From assembly GCA_024401695.1 (NCBI GenBank), contig JAKSKN010000001.1:474666-538665 (forward strand): a stretch of DNA of 64,000 nt. Direction: 5' to 3'. This stretch comes from Bacteroidales bacterium (GTDB lineage: Bacteria > Bacteroidota > Bacteroidia > Bacteroidales > UBA932). Made by a program: the position numbers and the translations under genes. This document shows positions 51,105-59,946 of this stretch, piece after piece. A model generated the notes under the pieces. The model saw nothing but the letters and a program-made list of their open reading frames with translations. It was not told the origin of the DNA and ran no database searches. Numbering within the stretch: the first letter of the stretch is position 1; every line of letters starts with the position of its first letter.

Positions 51105-54100
51105 ACTTGCTTGGGATATTGGATGGTGAAGCAGGCTCCGCCCAGCGTGAATGACCTGTTGTAGAATATGGTGGCGCCACAGCGCTCGAGAATGCTCCGG
51201 CTGATGGCCAGACCGAGTCCGGACCCGCCGTTCTTGGTTGTAAAATTAGGCGTGAAGAGCTTCTCCACATTCTCGTCGGACACACCCGGACCATTGTCTT
51301 CCACGACAATGTCAAAGAAGCCGTCCCGCGACGAATTGCGCAACGCAACCACCACGCGTGCATCTTCCTTTTCGCCCACAGCCTGCACGGCATTGTTGAT
51401 CAGGTTGACGAAGACACGCGTCAGCTGAGGCTTCGGTCCCATCACCATTGTTCCCGGGAAGCCGTAATAGTCGAACTTCACGTGCCCCTTGTTGTCAAAC
51501 ATCGCAATCTCTTCCTGAAGCACCTTGTCCAGATCGATTTCGGTGTGCTCTTCCGTATAGAGCTTTGCGAAGGTTGAGAATTCATTCGCCGTGTCGGTCA
51601 GAATATCAATGTGATCGAGAAGGACGGTGGTGACTTCGTCGAACTTGTCCTGCCATCCGGCATCCCCTTTGGCTTTCAGCCGCATTATCCGCTGGAGCTG
51701 GAGTTTCATAGGGGTGAGAGGATTCTTGATTTCGTGGGCTACCTGGCGGGCCATTCCGCTCCAGGCCTTGTCGCGCTCTGCCTGGGCAAGTTTCTTGGAA
51801 CTTTCCGAAAGTTCGGTGACCATCAGATTGTATGCATCAACGAGGGACGATACCTCATCTTCGCGATCATAATGGATATGTTCAAGCTTGTCGAGACTGG
51901 TGTCCGTCATCTTCCGTCCCACCTCGCTCAGAGGCTTGAACATCCTGTCGATGATGGTGGATGCAGAGAACCTTGCAAGCAGCAGCAGCAAAAGGAATAC
52001 AGCGATGATGGTCATCGAGTGGTTGACCGCGTCTTTCTCAAAGTCATAGCTCTCATCGGTATATGGCGAGCAAAGTATGCCTATTACGTTTCCGCTTGCG
52101 CTCTTGAGAGGGGCATACATATTATAGTACTTGACAGAGCCGCTCTTCTCCCGCTTGATGAAGTACCTTCGGGAATTGCGCACGATATTCTTGTAAGCAT
52201 CGCCATCGATGCGCGAGCCGAGGTTCGCACGCTCCAGCGCCATAGGGTTTGTGGAGGTCACCACCCTCCCCGAAGGTCCATAGATCGTGATGTCGGAACT
52301 GGTGTTGATGCTGACCCGGTGCAGAAGCTCATTGAATTCCGGAGTCAGGATGTCCCGTATGGAATTCACCGGTTTCGTGCCCGCCTCGATCATTGAACAT
52401 ATCGAGCTGATCTTATCGGATATGATGGTCTGAAGGTTGCTCTCGTTTCTGCTGTTCACGAAAAGCACGCTGGCAAGTGCCATTGCCACGAGTGTCAGGG
52501 TCAGCGAAGTGAGAAGGACCGCGGAGATGCGGGACTTGTAATAGCTTCTCTCCCTGGAATCTTCCTCCTGCTTTCGCGGATATGAAAGCAGCGAAAGCAT
52601 CAGGAAAAACAGGATTGCGAGCAGGACACCGGCCACAAGATAATTCACGATGCTGTATGTCTGGCGTGAGATTATGACGGTTTCGTCGTTGCCGAGTGTG
52701 AAGATGAAATGAGTGTACCCGCCCGCAGTCAGCTTGGATACCTGGTCTTCGTGGATACGGCGGTTCATCTCCCCGTCAAGCTCGGTCGGGAACGCATAGT
52801 CGCCCTTGAACACCTGCAGCCTGCCCTCGTCATACCGGGCATAGGAATATTCAGCAGGAAGCACGATCTTGCCCGGAGGCGTTATTCCGAAGATAGACGA
52901 GTAGCCCTTGATGTCGTTGATGTTTCGCGGTTCGATCGTGATGAGGACGGTGGATGCCCCGACGTTTTCGTTGGAATAAAGGAATATACCCGCGTAGTAT
53001 GAATGACTGCCGTTAGGGTTTACGTAGAGGAAACGGGAGTTCTCCGACAAAGGGATGCCGCCCCGCACGTGCGAATTGAAGACCTCGAAATTACGTTGTG
53101 TGTTGCTGTAGCTGTTCAGCACATACACCGAGACGTCATAGCCCTGGTCGATGCGGAACATATGCTCATTTGCAAGGCGGTTTTCGATGGTCTGGGCGGT
53201 GTTGTCAAAGGCCGAAAGCGCTGAAATCACGGCATCGTCGGCAATCTGCTGCTCAATCCTTTCCAGCCTCATTTCAAGACGTATGTCGCGGTCGAATGCC
53301 AGACGGTACGCCCACATCTCGGCACGGCTCTGCTCTTTTCGGAATCCAAGCACCGAGGTGATTATGACAAGATAAAGGGCAATGAAGATAGAGAAACACA
53401 GCCGGCTCAGATGGGAGAGCGAATCTGCCTGGACACCGTACTTTTCCTTCGCGAAAGGCAGCAGGAGCTGCAGCAGAAGAGGGATGCTCAGAAGCATTGT
53501 CAGGAAGGAAAGGTAAACCAGCCCCGTGAACGCCGACATCTCACTGAGCTTGTAAAGTTCAAGGGAGATGCTTGAGTTCAGGACTATGCTCTTGAGTGCG
53601 ATATGCGAATAAAAGAGGATAAGCAGGACCGCCGCGAGCGTCGCGACGAAAATCCCGGTCTTCCCTTTCCTGTCCGAGAACCTCGCGACTATGCTTGTGC
53701 GTGCCAGATAAGTACTGACGGACATCAGCAGGATCGCGAAATTGATGATTATCACGGCGCCGAGCGAATAGAGGAAGGCGCCTCCGGCGAACAATGTAGG
53801 TGAGAAAAGGCTGAGCTCCCATTGGGCGGAACGTCCCCAGAAATATATCAGCACTGCAACCAGGAGCAGGCCCGAAATCACGATGCAGTATCTGCGGAGC
53901 GTGTTCCTGCTTGTCTGGAACAGCATTCCGCTGGCTACAAGCAGGACTATGGCTATGCCCACCATCAGAGGATCGGCGCTCGCCTTGCCGGCAAGGGATT
54001 CATATACGATCTTGAACTGTGGTTGTCTGTCCACATAGACGGCGGAGCCACCATTGTCTGAAAGAGGACGGACAGAATATTTTTCGTTCACCCAGAGATG

Positions 54101-54613
54101 AGGGTTCACTCCGTTATAGCCGCCGGACTGGCTGTCAACGATCTCAAGGGCGGAAATGACCTTCACATTGCCTTTTGATGCAGCTTTGACAAGGTACCAT
54201 TTCGAGCCGAAACTCATATACGAAACCGAATCGCGGACTTGCAGAAGAGGAGACTGCGGATTGCCGCGGAGTGTTATGATGTCGCTGAATTCCGGGCGGG
54301 GCTTGATGTCGTCGTTTATCTGCGGGAACTTGTTCACCCACGATTCGAGGGTGTCGGAACAATACCGGTATATGACCATATCTTCCGGTACGCGGCCCAG
54401 GTCGAGCCAGTCCGAAGGGTCCTGGGCAAGAGCCTTTGCCGATAGCGATTCGAGCGTGGCCATCCTGGATGCAATCCTGCGCTGTGCCCTCCGGGCCGCC
54501 GCGGCAGTGTCACCCGGCGTACGGGGCGTGCTGAATGCCAGCACGAACGCGAGGACGCCCAGAATCAGGAGTCCCGCGGATACTATGTCGCTTATTTTTT
54601 TCGGCCTTTTCAT
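51101..54613 (-). CDS. Large NtrY-like sensor histidine kinase
   Basis: A 1170-residue membrane kinase. Residues 1-420 hold a signal/anchor, an extracytoplasmic domain and a row of hydrophobic spans (roughly 210-420), then a second extracytoplasmic sensor region (about 430-660), a span, a further sensor region (about 710-850), another span, and a HAMP-like linker (FSASTIIDRMFKPLSEVGRK). The dimerisation His is in QVAHEIKNPLTPMK around residue 950, then the catalytic domain with NLINNAVQAVG, VVEDNGPGVS, and NGGSGLGLAI. The H-box HEIKNPLTP and the large multi-span front are as in NtrY. The response regulator at 57325 is a likely partner. It overlaps rlmH and DUF4783 by 4 bases each. Confidence 0.9.
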   Translation of the reverse strand: MKRPKKISDIVSAGLLILGVLAFVLAFSTPRTPGDTAAAARRAQRRIASRMATLESLSAKALAQDPSDWLDLGRVPEDMVIYRYCSDTLESWVNKFPQINDDIKPRPEFSDIITLRGNPQSPLLQVRDSVSYMSFGSKWYLVKAASKGNVKVISALEIVDSQSGGYNGVNPHLWVNEKYSVRPLSDNGGSAVYVDRQPQFKIVYESLAGKASADPLMVGIAIVLLVASGMLFQTSRNTLRRYCIVISGLLLVAVLIYFWGRSAQWELSLFSPTLFAGGAFLYSLGAVIIINFAILLMSVSTYLARTSIVARFSDRKGKTGIFVATLAAVLLILFYSHIALKSIVLNSSISLELYKLSEMSAFTGLVYLSFLTMLLSIPLLLQLLLPFAKEKYGVQADSLSHLSRLCFSIFIALYLVIITSVLGFRKEQSRAEMWAYRLAFDRDIRLEMRLERIEQQIADDAVISALSAFDNTAQTIENRLANEHMFRIDQGYDVSVYVLNSYSNTQRNFEVFNSHVRGGIPLSENSRFLYVNPNGSHSYYAGIFLYSNENVGASTVLITIEPRNINDIKGYSSIFGITPPGKIVLPAEYSYARYDEGRLQVFKGDYAFPTELDGEMNRRIHEDQVSKLTAGGYTHFIFTLGNDETVIISRQTYSIVNYLVAGVLLAILFFLMLSLLSYPRKQEEDSRERSYYKSRISAVLLTSLTLTLVAMALASVLFVNSRNESNLQTIISDKISSICSMIEAGTKPVNSIRDILTPEFNELLHRVSINTSSDITIYGPSGRVVTSTNPMALERANLGSRIDGDAYKNIVRNSRRYFIKREKSGSVKYYNMYAPLKSASGNVIGILCSPYTDESYDFEKDAVNHSMTIIAVFLLLLLLARFSASTIIDRMFKPLSEVGRKMTDTSLDKLEHIHYDREDEVSSLVDAYNLMVTELSESSKKLAQAERDKAWSGMARQVAHEIKNPLTPMKLQLQRIMRLKAKGDAGWQDKFDEVTTVLLDHIDILTDTANEFSTFAKLYTEEHTEIDLDKVLQEEIAMFDNKGHVKFDYYGFPGTMVMGPKPQLTRVFVNLINNAVQAVGEKEDARVVVALRNSSRDGFFDIVVEDNGPGVSDENVEKLFTPNFTTKNGGSGLGLAISRSILERCGATIFYNRSFTLGGACFTIQYPKQV

Positions 54614-55083
54614 TCGTGGTGGTACGGCTCCCCTTTCATTATTGTGAAAGCCCGGTATAGCTGCTCTGCAAAAATCGTTCTCACAAGCTGATGGGAGTAG
54701 GTCATTTTCGAGAGGGACAGCTTGCCGTCCGCTCTCTGATATACGGCATCGCTGAAACCGTATGCCCCTCCAATCACGAAAACGAGGTCTTTCCCTCCAC
54801 GGGAAATCTTATCCTCAAGGACTTTGGCAAACTCAACCGAGCGGAATTCCCTGCCGTGTTCATCAAGAAGCATCACATCGTCAGACGGTTTGAGGTTCTT
54901 GAGGATGAGTTCTCCCTCCCTTACCTTGATCTGTTCCCTGGAAAGCGCGGACACGTTTTTCAGTTCCGGGATTTCCAGGATGTCGAACGGGATATAATGT
55001 TTCAGCCTGGATGCATAAACACCCAGGCCTTCACATACCCATTTCACGTCGGTCCTGCCGACTGTCAGAAGTGTAATTTTCGT
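54610..55083 (-). CDS. rlmH: 23S rRNA m3-pseudouridine-1915 methyltransferase, non-AUG start
   Basis: Methylates pseudouridine 1915 of 23S rRNA as a SPOUT-fold dimer. Family features: FVIGGAYGFSDAVYQRADG, SLSKMTYSHQLVRTIFAEQLYRA. The first 12 residues of the fold (KITLLTVGRTDV) lie upstream of the first GTG and are encoded in frame, directly after the efp stop. With them the protein is about 157 residues, matching the family. The codon in the expected ATG place is ACG (55083-55081), giving TAA-C-ACG-AAA-ATT. Neither an ATG nor a standard alternative is available there, so initiation at ACG or ATT, or a sequence error, must be assumed. Starting at the GTG at 55047 would delete the first strand of the fold. 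Confidence 0.85.
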   Translation of the reverse strand, partial: TKITLLTVGRTDVKWVCEGLGVYASRLKHYIPFDILEIPELKNVSALSREQIKVREGELILKNLKPSDDVMLLDEHGREFRSVEFAKVLEDKISRGGKDLVFVIGGAYGFSDAVYQRADGKLSLSKMTYSHQLVRTIFAEQLYRAFTIMKGEPYHHE

Positions 55084-55084
55084 G

Positions 55085-55648
55085 TTATACTCGCTGACCG
55101 TAGCTGCGGTCTGTTGTGTTTACAGTAATCTTCTCACCGGTCTCGATGAAGAGAGGCACCATAATCTTGGCACCGGTCTCGAGGGTGACTTCCTTGAGTG
55201 CGGAGGTAGAGGCGGTATTGCCCTTTACGGCCGGCTCGCTATAGGTAACCTCGAGAGTCACATATGTAGGAAGCTCACAGGTAAGGCACTTCTCCTCACC
55301 TACAACGAACATCATCTCAACGTGCTGTCCCTCTTTCATAAGGTCTGCGTTCTCAACGACTGCCTTAGGGAGAAGGATCTGCTCGTATGTCTCCTCGTGC
55401 ATGAAGTTGAAGCCATCCTCTTCTGCATAGAGGAACTGGTATGGACGGCGCTCAACCTCGATGGTCTCGATCTTTGCACCGGCGGTGAAAGTATTCTCGA
55501 GGATGCGACCGTTCTCAAGGTTGCGCAGCTTGGTCTTCACGAAAGCCGGGCCTTTGCCTGGCTTGACGTGCTGGAACCAAACGATCATACAAGGCTTGTC
55601 GTTGAATTTGAGATAAAGTCCGTTTTTAAAATCAGCTGTTGTTGCCAT
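55085..55648 (-). CDS. efp: Elongation factor P
   Basis: Relieves ribosome stalling at polyproline. The 187 residues have the three barrel domains; the modification loop reads VKPGKGPAFVK with the Lys at its tip, and the C-terminus contains the conserved TGAKIMVPLFIETGEKI. It starts MATTADFKNGLYLKF. A promoter box TAACTTTG lies 46 bases upstream. The stop is only one base before the rlmH coding sequence. Confidence 0.96.
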   Translation of the reverse strand: MATTADFKNGLYLKFNDKPCMIVWFQHVKPGKGPAFVKTKLRNLENGRILENTFTAGAKIETIEVERRPYQFLYAEEDGFNFMHEETYEQILLPKAVVENADLMKEGQHVEMMFVVGEEKCLTCELPTYVTLEVTYSEPAVKGNTASTSALKEVTLETGAKIMVPLFIETGEKITVNTTDRSYGQRV

Positions 55649-55693
55649 AAATTGATATATCTTAATTGTTTATTGATTCTCTCTATAGTTCAG

Positions 55694-55701
55694 CAAAGTT
55701 A
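55694..55701 (-). promoter_or_regulatory. Promoter -7 box for efp
   Basis: TAACTTTG on the minus strand, 45 bases before the efp ATG. Confidence 0.6.
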
Positions 55702-55715
55702 ACTGAATTCCATTA

Positions 55716-56570
55716 CTATTGCAAATTTTCAATAGCCGACGCCACTTTTTCAAGAAGCCATTTAGGCGTTGAAGTCGCACCGCTCACACCTACGAAGTCG
55801 CCGGGCCTGAACCATTCGGGCTTGATATCCTCTATGGCGCTGACCCTCCAGGTGCGCGGATTTTCCGATTTGCAGAGGTCGTACAGGACTTTTCCGTTGG
55901 AGCTGTGGCTGCCGGACACGAAGATGACGGCATCGTGTTCGCGGGCGAATGTCGACAGTTCACCATGACGCGAAGCGACCTGCTTGCAGATGGTATTGTG
56001 TATGTTTGATCCGGGAACCACTCTGGAGATGATGTCGCAGGCCCTTTTGTACTGGACAGGGCTCATTGTGGTCTGGGAAAAGACATCAAGCGGCTCTTCA
56101 GGATTGATTTCCGCCAGAGCATCCTCGAGCTGTTCAAGACTGTCGAAAACCTTTGCGCGGCTGTTCTGTCCGACCAGGCCGAGGACCTCAGGATGCCCGT
56201 GCTTGCCGAAAATCAGGACCTGACCGGCGCTCCTGCGTATCTGCTTCTGGATATTCAGCACAACAGGGCAGGTGCAGTCGATGATCTCGAAGCCCTTCAG
56301 ACGAAGTTTTTCGTAGATTTCGGGGGCAACTCCATGGGCGCGGATAAGGATTGTTTCCACACCATACATCACGACATCGTCGATTTCATCTCCAGCAAGG
56401 GCGACAAGGCCTTTTGCGCCAAGGCGCTCGAGCTCCTCCTCGTTGTGCACTATCGCACCCAGAGAGAAAAGACGTCCGTCACGCTCCCAGAGAAAACGCT
56501 CAGCCGTGTCGATCGCCCGAATCACACCGCCGCAGAATCCGGAATTGCTGTCTATTTCAACCTTTATCAT
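55716..56570 (-). CDS. ispH: 4-hydroxy-3-methylbut-2-enyl diphosphate reductase
   Basis: Last enzyme of the MEP isoprenoid pathway, with an iron-sulfur cluster. The 284 residues carry the three cluster Cys in SGFCGGVIRA, IDCTCPVV and a third in HNTICKQVASRHGE, and the substrate-binding SGSHSSNGKVLYDLC and GVSGATSTPKWL. Its start overlaps the end of cmk by 4 bases, so they are translationally coupled. Confidence 0.96.
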   Translation of the reverse strand: MIKVEIDSNSGFCGGVIRAIDTAERFLWERDGRLFSLGAIVHNEEELERLGAKGLVALAGDEIDDVVMYGVETILIRAHGVAPEIYEKLRLKGFEIIDCTCPVVLNIQKQIRRSAGQVLIFGKHGHPEVLGLVGQNSRAKVFDSLEQLEDALAEINPEEPLDVFSQTTMSPVQYKRACDIISRVVPGSNIHNTICKQVASRHGELSTFAREHDAVIFVSGSHSSNGKVLYDLCKSENPRTWRVSAIEDIKPEWFRPGDFVGVSGATSTPKWLLEKVASAIENLQ

Positions 56571-57250
56571 AATACGTTGAATTTTCCCTGAAGCACACCG
56601 ATGGCCCAGGCCAGTTCTTCGCCGAAAGTCATTTCGGAATTGTCGAGCTCAAAAGCATCGGCCGCCCTGCACAGGGGATGGGTTTCACGATGCGAATCGA
56701 TGTAATCACGCTCTCGCAGGTTTGCAAGGACATCTTCGATCTTCGGATTTTCGCCCTTGGACACGAGTTCATCGAAACGGCGCTGCGCACGCACCTCCTC
56801 GCTGGCGGTCATAAAGATTTTGAATTCCGCATCCGGGAACACCGCAGTGCCTATGTCACGGCCATCCATCACCACCCGCCCGTGGGCGGCAAATGCGTGA
56901 AGCCTGGCATCCACGAATTCGCGCACATACGCAAGCGCAGAAATCGGGCTTACCTGCGAAGACACTTCCATAGACCTGATCTCCTTCTCGACGCAGCGGT
57001 CCCCGATGCAGGTTCTGCCCTGTCCGTCGAAATGCAGGTCAAGTTCAGACAATCTGCCCCTGAGGCAGTCTGATATGGCATTATCTTTGGATATGAGTCC
57101 TTGTTCCTGCGCAAAAAGGGTCACGCCCCTGTAAAGAGCGCCCGAATCAAGGTACAGGAAGGAAAGCTTGCCGGCAAGAAGTTTCGCGAACGAGCTTTTA
57201 CCCGTGGATGAGCAGCCGTCAATGGCGATTATGATATCCGGTATTTTCAT
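56567..57250 (-). CDS. cmk: Cytidylate kinase
   Basis: Phosphorylates CMP and dCMP. The 227-residue protein has the P-loop IAIDGCSSTGKSSFAKLLAG, then LYLDSGALYRGVTLF, and VVMDGRDIGTAVFPDAEFKI, all standard for the family. A promoter box TATCTTTG is 20 bases upstream. It is first in a cmk-ispH pair. Confidence 0.96.
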   Translation of the reverse strand: MKIPDIIIAIDGCSSTGKSSFAKLLAGKLSFLYLDSGALYRGVTLFAQEQGLISKDNAISDCLRGRLSELDLHFDGQGRTCIGDRCVEKEIRSMEVSSQVSPISALAYVREFVDARLHAFAAHGRVVMDGRDIGTAVFPDAEFKIFMTASEEVRAQRRFDELVSKGENPKIEDVLANLRERDYIDSHRETHPLCRAADAFELDNSEMTFGEELAWAIGVLQGKFNVL

Positions 57251-57270
57251 ATAGGTCTTAGTTTCGCAAA

Positions 57271-57278
57271 CAAAGATA
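57271..57278 (-). promoter_or_regulatory. Promoter -7 box for cmk
   Basis: TATCTTTG on the minus strand, 20 bases before the cmk ATG. On the other strand a weak GATATTTG lies shortly before the response-regulator start. Confidence 0.6.
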
Positions 57279-57324
57279 ATAAAAATACCTATTTGTCACG
57301 AATTTTGCAGATATTTGCATTGAT

Positions 57325-58470
57325 ATGAAAGTCCTTATTGTTGATGATGAGCGGGCTATCCGCAATTCCCTCGGTGAGATCCTCTCCGACGAAGGTTACG
57401 AAGTTGAATCCGCAGAAGACGGGGCATCCGCTCTGGCTCTTGTTGCAAAGGGAAAATACGATGTGATTTTCTGCGACATCAAGATGCCGGGGATGGACGG
57501 GATAGAAGTGCTTGACAAGCTCGTCGCCGATGGCTGCGATGCCGCGATAGTGATGATTTCCGGCCACGGCGACATCGACACCGCCGTAGAGAGCATCAAG
57601 AAAGGCGCCTTTGACTTCATCCAGAAGCCTCTCGACCTCAACCGCATCCTCATAACCATCAAGAATGCCACCGAGAAAGTATCGCTGGTCAACGAGACCA
57701 GGATACTGAAGAAGAAAGTCTTCGGCGGAAGCGATATGATCGGCGAATCCGAGCCTATGAAGCACATCCGCGCCATCATTGACAAGGTCGCACCAACCGA
57801 TGCCCGGGTGCTGATAGAAGGTCCGAACGGCTCCGGCAAGGAGCTTGTCGCCCGCAGCCTGCACCGGCAGAGCGACCGCAGTGCGATGCCTTTCGTCGAG
57901 GTCAACTGTGCCGCCATTCCGGGCGAGCTCATAGAAAGCGAGCTTTTCGGCCACGAAAAGGGTTCCTTCACATCTGCCATAAAGCAGCACAAGGGCAAAT
58001 TCGAGCAGGCCGACGGAGGCACCCTCTTCCTTGATGAAATCGGTGATATGAGCCTTGCAGCCCAGGCGAAGGTGCTGCGCGTCCTCCAGGAGCACAAGCT
58101 TTCACGCATCGGCTCCGACAAGGACATCGATGTCAACGTGCGCGTCGTGGCCGCCACCAACAAGAACCTTGCAGAAGAAATAAAGGCAGGCAACTTCCGC
58201 GAAGACCTGTATCACCGTCTCAGCGTCATAGTGATCAAAGTTCCGTCCCTCGACGAGCGCAGGGACGACATCCCGATGCTTATCGAGCATTTCAAGGACA
58301 AATACACTGAAGGAGGCAAGCCGCGTTCCTTCTCCGCCGAAGCGGTCAAGCTCCTTCAGGAAAAGCACTGGCCGGGAAACATCCGCGAACTCGACAATGT
58401 GGTGGACCGCCTGCTCATCCTCGGCGATCCCGAGATCTCAGCACAGAACGTACGGGACTATGTCCTTTAG
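57325..58470 (+). CDS. NtrC-like response regulator without DNA-binding domain
   Basis: A 381-residue response regulator: receiver domain 1-120 (ILIVDDERAIRN-like start, phospho-Asp in IFCDIKMPGMDG), then a sigma-54-type AAA+ domain (about 140-370) with Walker A GPNGSGKE, GHEKGSFTSAIKQHKGKF in place of the sigma-54-contact motif GAFTGA, Walker B GGTLFLDEIGD, and the Arg finger region. It ends at ISAQNVRDYVL with no Fis-type helix-turn-helix. From memory this short form and the altered loop are usual in Bacteroidota. It may regulate without specific DNA binding or with a partner protein. The NtrY-like kinase 3 kb away is the likely sensor. The dispersed repeat starts 37 bases after the stop. 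Confidence 0.9.
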   Translation: MKVLIVDDERAIRNSLGEILSDEGYEVESAEDGASALALVAKGKYDVIFCDIKMPGMDGIEVLDKLVADGCDAAIVMISGHGDIDTAVESIKKGAFDFIQKPLDLNRILITIKNATEKVSLVNETRILKKKVFGGSDMIGESEPMKHIRAIIDKVAPTDARVLIEGPNGSGKELVARSLHRQSDRSAMPFVEVNCAAIPGELIESELFGHEKGSFTSAIKQHKGKFEQADGGTLFLDEIGDMSLAAQAKVLRVLQEHKLSRIGSDKDIDVNVRVVAATNKNLAEEIKAGNFREDLYHRLSVIVIKVPSLDERRDDIPMLIEHFKDKYTEGGKPRSFSAEAVKLLQEKHWPGNIRELDNVVDRLLILGDPEISAQNVRDYVL

Positions 58471-58506
58471 GTTGACGTTCTGGAATTATTGAAAATAGTG
58501 TCCTGA

Positions 58507-58611
58507 GTTCAAGCACGAAACGCAATCGGTGAGAAGAATTTGAGCCGGGCGGCTTTGCCGATTGTTTCTGACACGAAGATACAGTTTTTTCAGAAACTGG
58601 ACTTTTTTCAT
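58507..58611 (+). repeat. Dispersed repeat, 5' unit, copy 2
   Basis: Nearly identical to 12234-12339, differing by small indels near GTTTCTGA and in a T run. Same two hairpins. Here it leads directly into the main unit (58619-58721); at 12234 it is followed only by a degenerate head. Confidence 0.8.
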
Positions 58612-58618
58612 CCAAATA

Positions 58619-58721
58619 CCGATGTACGTTTTATCCGTGCAGATCAGCAGCGAAAGCTGAATTCAAGTTACGTGGATACGCTCCTCAGGTGCGTAGAATG
58701 GATATTGGCGTAAATTGAGGC
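58619..58721 (+). repeat. Dispersed structured repeat, main unit, copy B
   Basis: Two differences from copy A in 103 bases. Hairpins: TGTACG/CGTGCA (58623-58641), CAGC-GAAA-GCTG (58648-58659), TACGC/GCGTA (58677-58695). CGTAAATTGAGGC at 58709-58721 can pair either with CAAGTTACG at 58664-58672 (one mismatch) or with GCCTCAAGTTACG at 58732-58744. Past that, 58745-58884 contains no recognised gene; AAAAAGTCCAG at 58840-58850 is an inverted copy of a stretch at 58597-58607. Confidence 0.85.
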
Positions 58722-58884
58722 TTTATTTTCGGCCTCAAGTTACGCGGAAAGCGTCTGGAAGTGCCTGGAAGCAGGGTTCCCGTTACTTGATTTTTATTTA
58801 CCGACTTCTCAGCGGCAAAAACAATAAGTTTTGATACATAAAAAGTCCAGAACCGTATGGAACCGGGCTTCATTGATCTCGATA

Positions 58885-58901
58885 AAATGGAGAATCCATT
58901 T
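58885..58901 (-). terminator. Possible terminator of the 58.9-63.5 kb operon
   Basis: A perfect stem AAATGGA/TCCATTT (loop of 3) right after the last stop of the minus-strand run, followed by TTTATC. Short stem, so only moderately supported. Confidence 0.45.
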
Positions 58902-58903
58902 CG

Positions 58904-59083
58904 TTATTTCTTGCCTAATGTGTAAGCCTGCACATAATAGACCGCTATCATAGCAACCATCAGGACAATAACCAAGCCTTTGAACTCAAACCCAAGCTCC
59001 GCCAGGCAGCCTGTCAAAGCAGCAAGAACCAAAAACAGCATGAATGTTGACGCGCGCAAGTACTTGACGTCGTAATTATCCAT
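58904..59083 (-). CDS. 59-residue membrane protein, unknown
   Basis: The minus strand encodes MDNYDVKYLRASTFMLFLVL and continues with a second hydrophobic stretch (LVIVLMVAMIAVYYV) to a C-terminal TLGKK. Two spans with a short loop containing Glu and Lys. It lies 27 bases after the CPBP protease gene in the same direction, and a hairpin follows its stop. Length and composition would suit an immunity or small regulatory protein; there is no direct evidence of function. Confidence 0.55.
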   Translation of the reverse strand: MDNYDVKYLRASTFMLFLVLAALTGCLAELGFEFKGLVIVLMVAMIAVYYVQAYTLGKK

Positions 59084-59110
59084 CTACAAAGAGATCATAA
59101 TTATGTGGAA

Positions 59111-59944
59111 TTACAAGGTGTCCATATCAATATCGCAGGGCAACTTCTGTTCATTTTCAAATAATGAGTGTTCTACCCTGTGGGGCAACCCCATTCGTTT
59201 CAGTTCCGCTGCTGCCAGATACACGCATGCAGCACACAGTATTATAGATAATAACAATACCAACCAATATACTGCCGGTGACTGGAACAAATCGTAAAAT
59301 GATTCGGCATCATTGTTTGTCGGGATGAAATTGGCAAGACAGGCAATCATGTTGTTCGTCATATGCACCACTATTCCAGGGAGCAAGCTGCCTGTCCTAT
59401 GACAAAGCCATCCGGTAAACACTCCCATGGCAAATGCACCAAGCATCTGATCAGGATTCATGTGGAACAGAGAAAACAGTAGAGCCGAAATCATGACAGC
59501 GAGCCATGGGCGTGATTCAGTCCAGCGCTCCCGGAGCAGTGAGCGCAAAATTACACCCCTGAACAAGACTTCTTCTGCCAAGGGGGCCATAATGCCTGCT
59601 GCAAGGATCCCAGCCAGCGGCACGCTCATAAAATCAAAATCATCGCATATTTCATCAAAGCTCAAGACAGATATCAGTTCGCGTTCCGGCATTATGAAGA
59701 AAAGTGTCGCAAAAAAACAAATCAGCAGAAGCGGCCAAGGCTTACTATTGAGGAAGCCTGTACGGATGTCCGTCTTCCCCTTAGCGAGGACGTACCAGAC
59801 GAACAGTGCATTGCCCATCAGAAGTCCAAGGATGATATACAATGACTTGCCAAAACCGTCAATCAAGAACAACGGAGCAAGTAAGGCCATCGAAAAGAAT
59901 TCGAGGCCGAAGAAGAACAGAATGTACTTGAATGAGCGAAGCAT
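59111..59944 (-). CDS. CPBP-family intramembrane protease
   Basis: A 277-residue membrane protein of the CPBP (Abi/Rce1-like) family. The catalytic signature is APLAEEVLFRGVILRSL in the middle, followed by FSLFHMNPDQ and GIVVHMTNNM with the conserved His and Asn. About eight spans. Bacterial members include bacteriocin-immunity and maturation proteins; the target here is unknown. It is 2 bases from the preceding unknown gene. The neighbours form an ABC transporter module. Confidence 0.9.
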   Translation of the reverse strand: MLRSFKYILFFFGLEFFSMALLAPLFLIDGFGKSLYIILGLLMGNALFVWYVLAKGKTDIRTGFLNSKPWPLLLICFFATLFFIMPERELISVLSFDEICDDFDFMSVPLAGILAAGIMAPLAEEVLFRGVILRSLLRERWTESRPWLAVMISALLFSLFHMNPDQMLGAFAMGVFTGWLCHRTGSLLPGIVVHMTNNMIACLANFIPTNNDAESFYDLFQSPAVYWLVLLLSIILCAACVYLAAAELKRMGLPHRVEHSLFENEQKLPCDIDMDTL

Positions 59945-59946
59945 GG

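Noticed and set aside
57289-58095. Long open frame opposite the response regulator
   Set aside because: Codon shadow of the regulator gene; the plus-strand frame has all receiver and AAA+ motifs.
57325-58470. Idea that the response regulator was truncated by the repeat insertion
   Set aside because: The repeat starts 37 bases after the stop and, as far as I recall, Bacteroidota homologues of this type also end without a helix-turn-helix.
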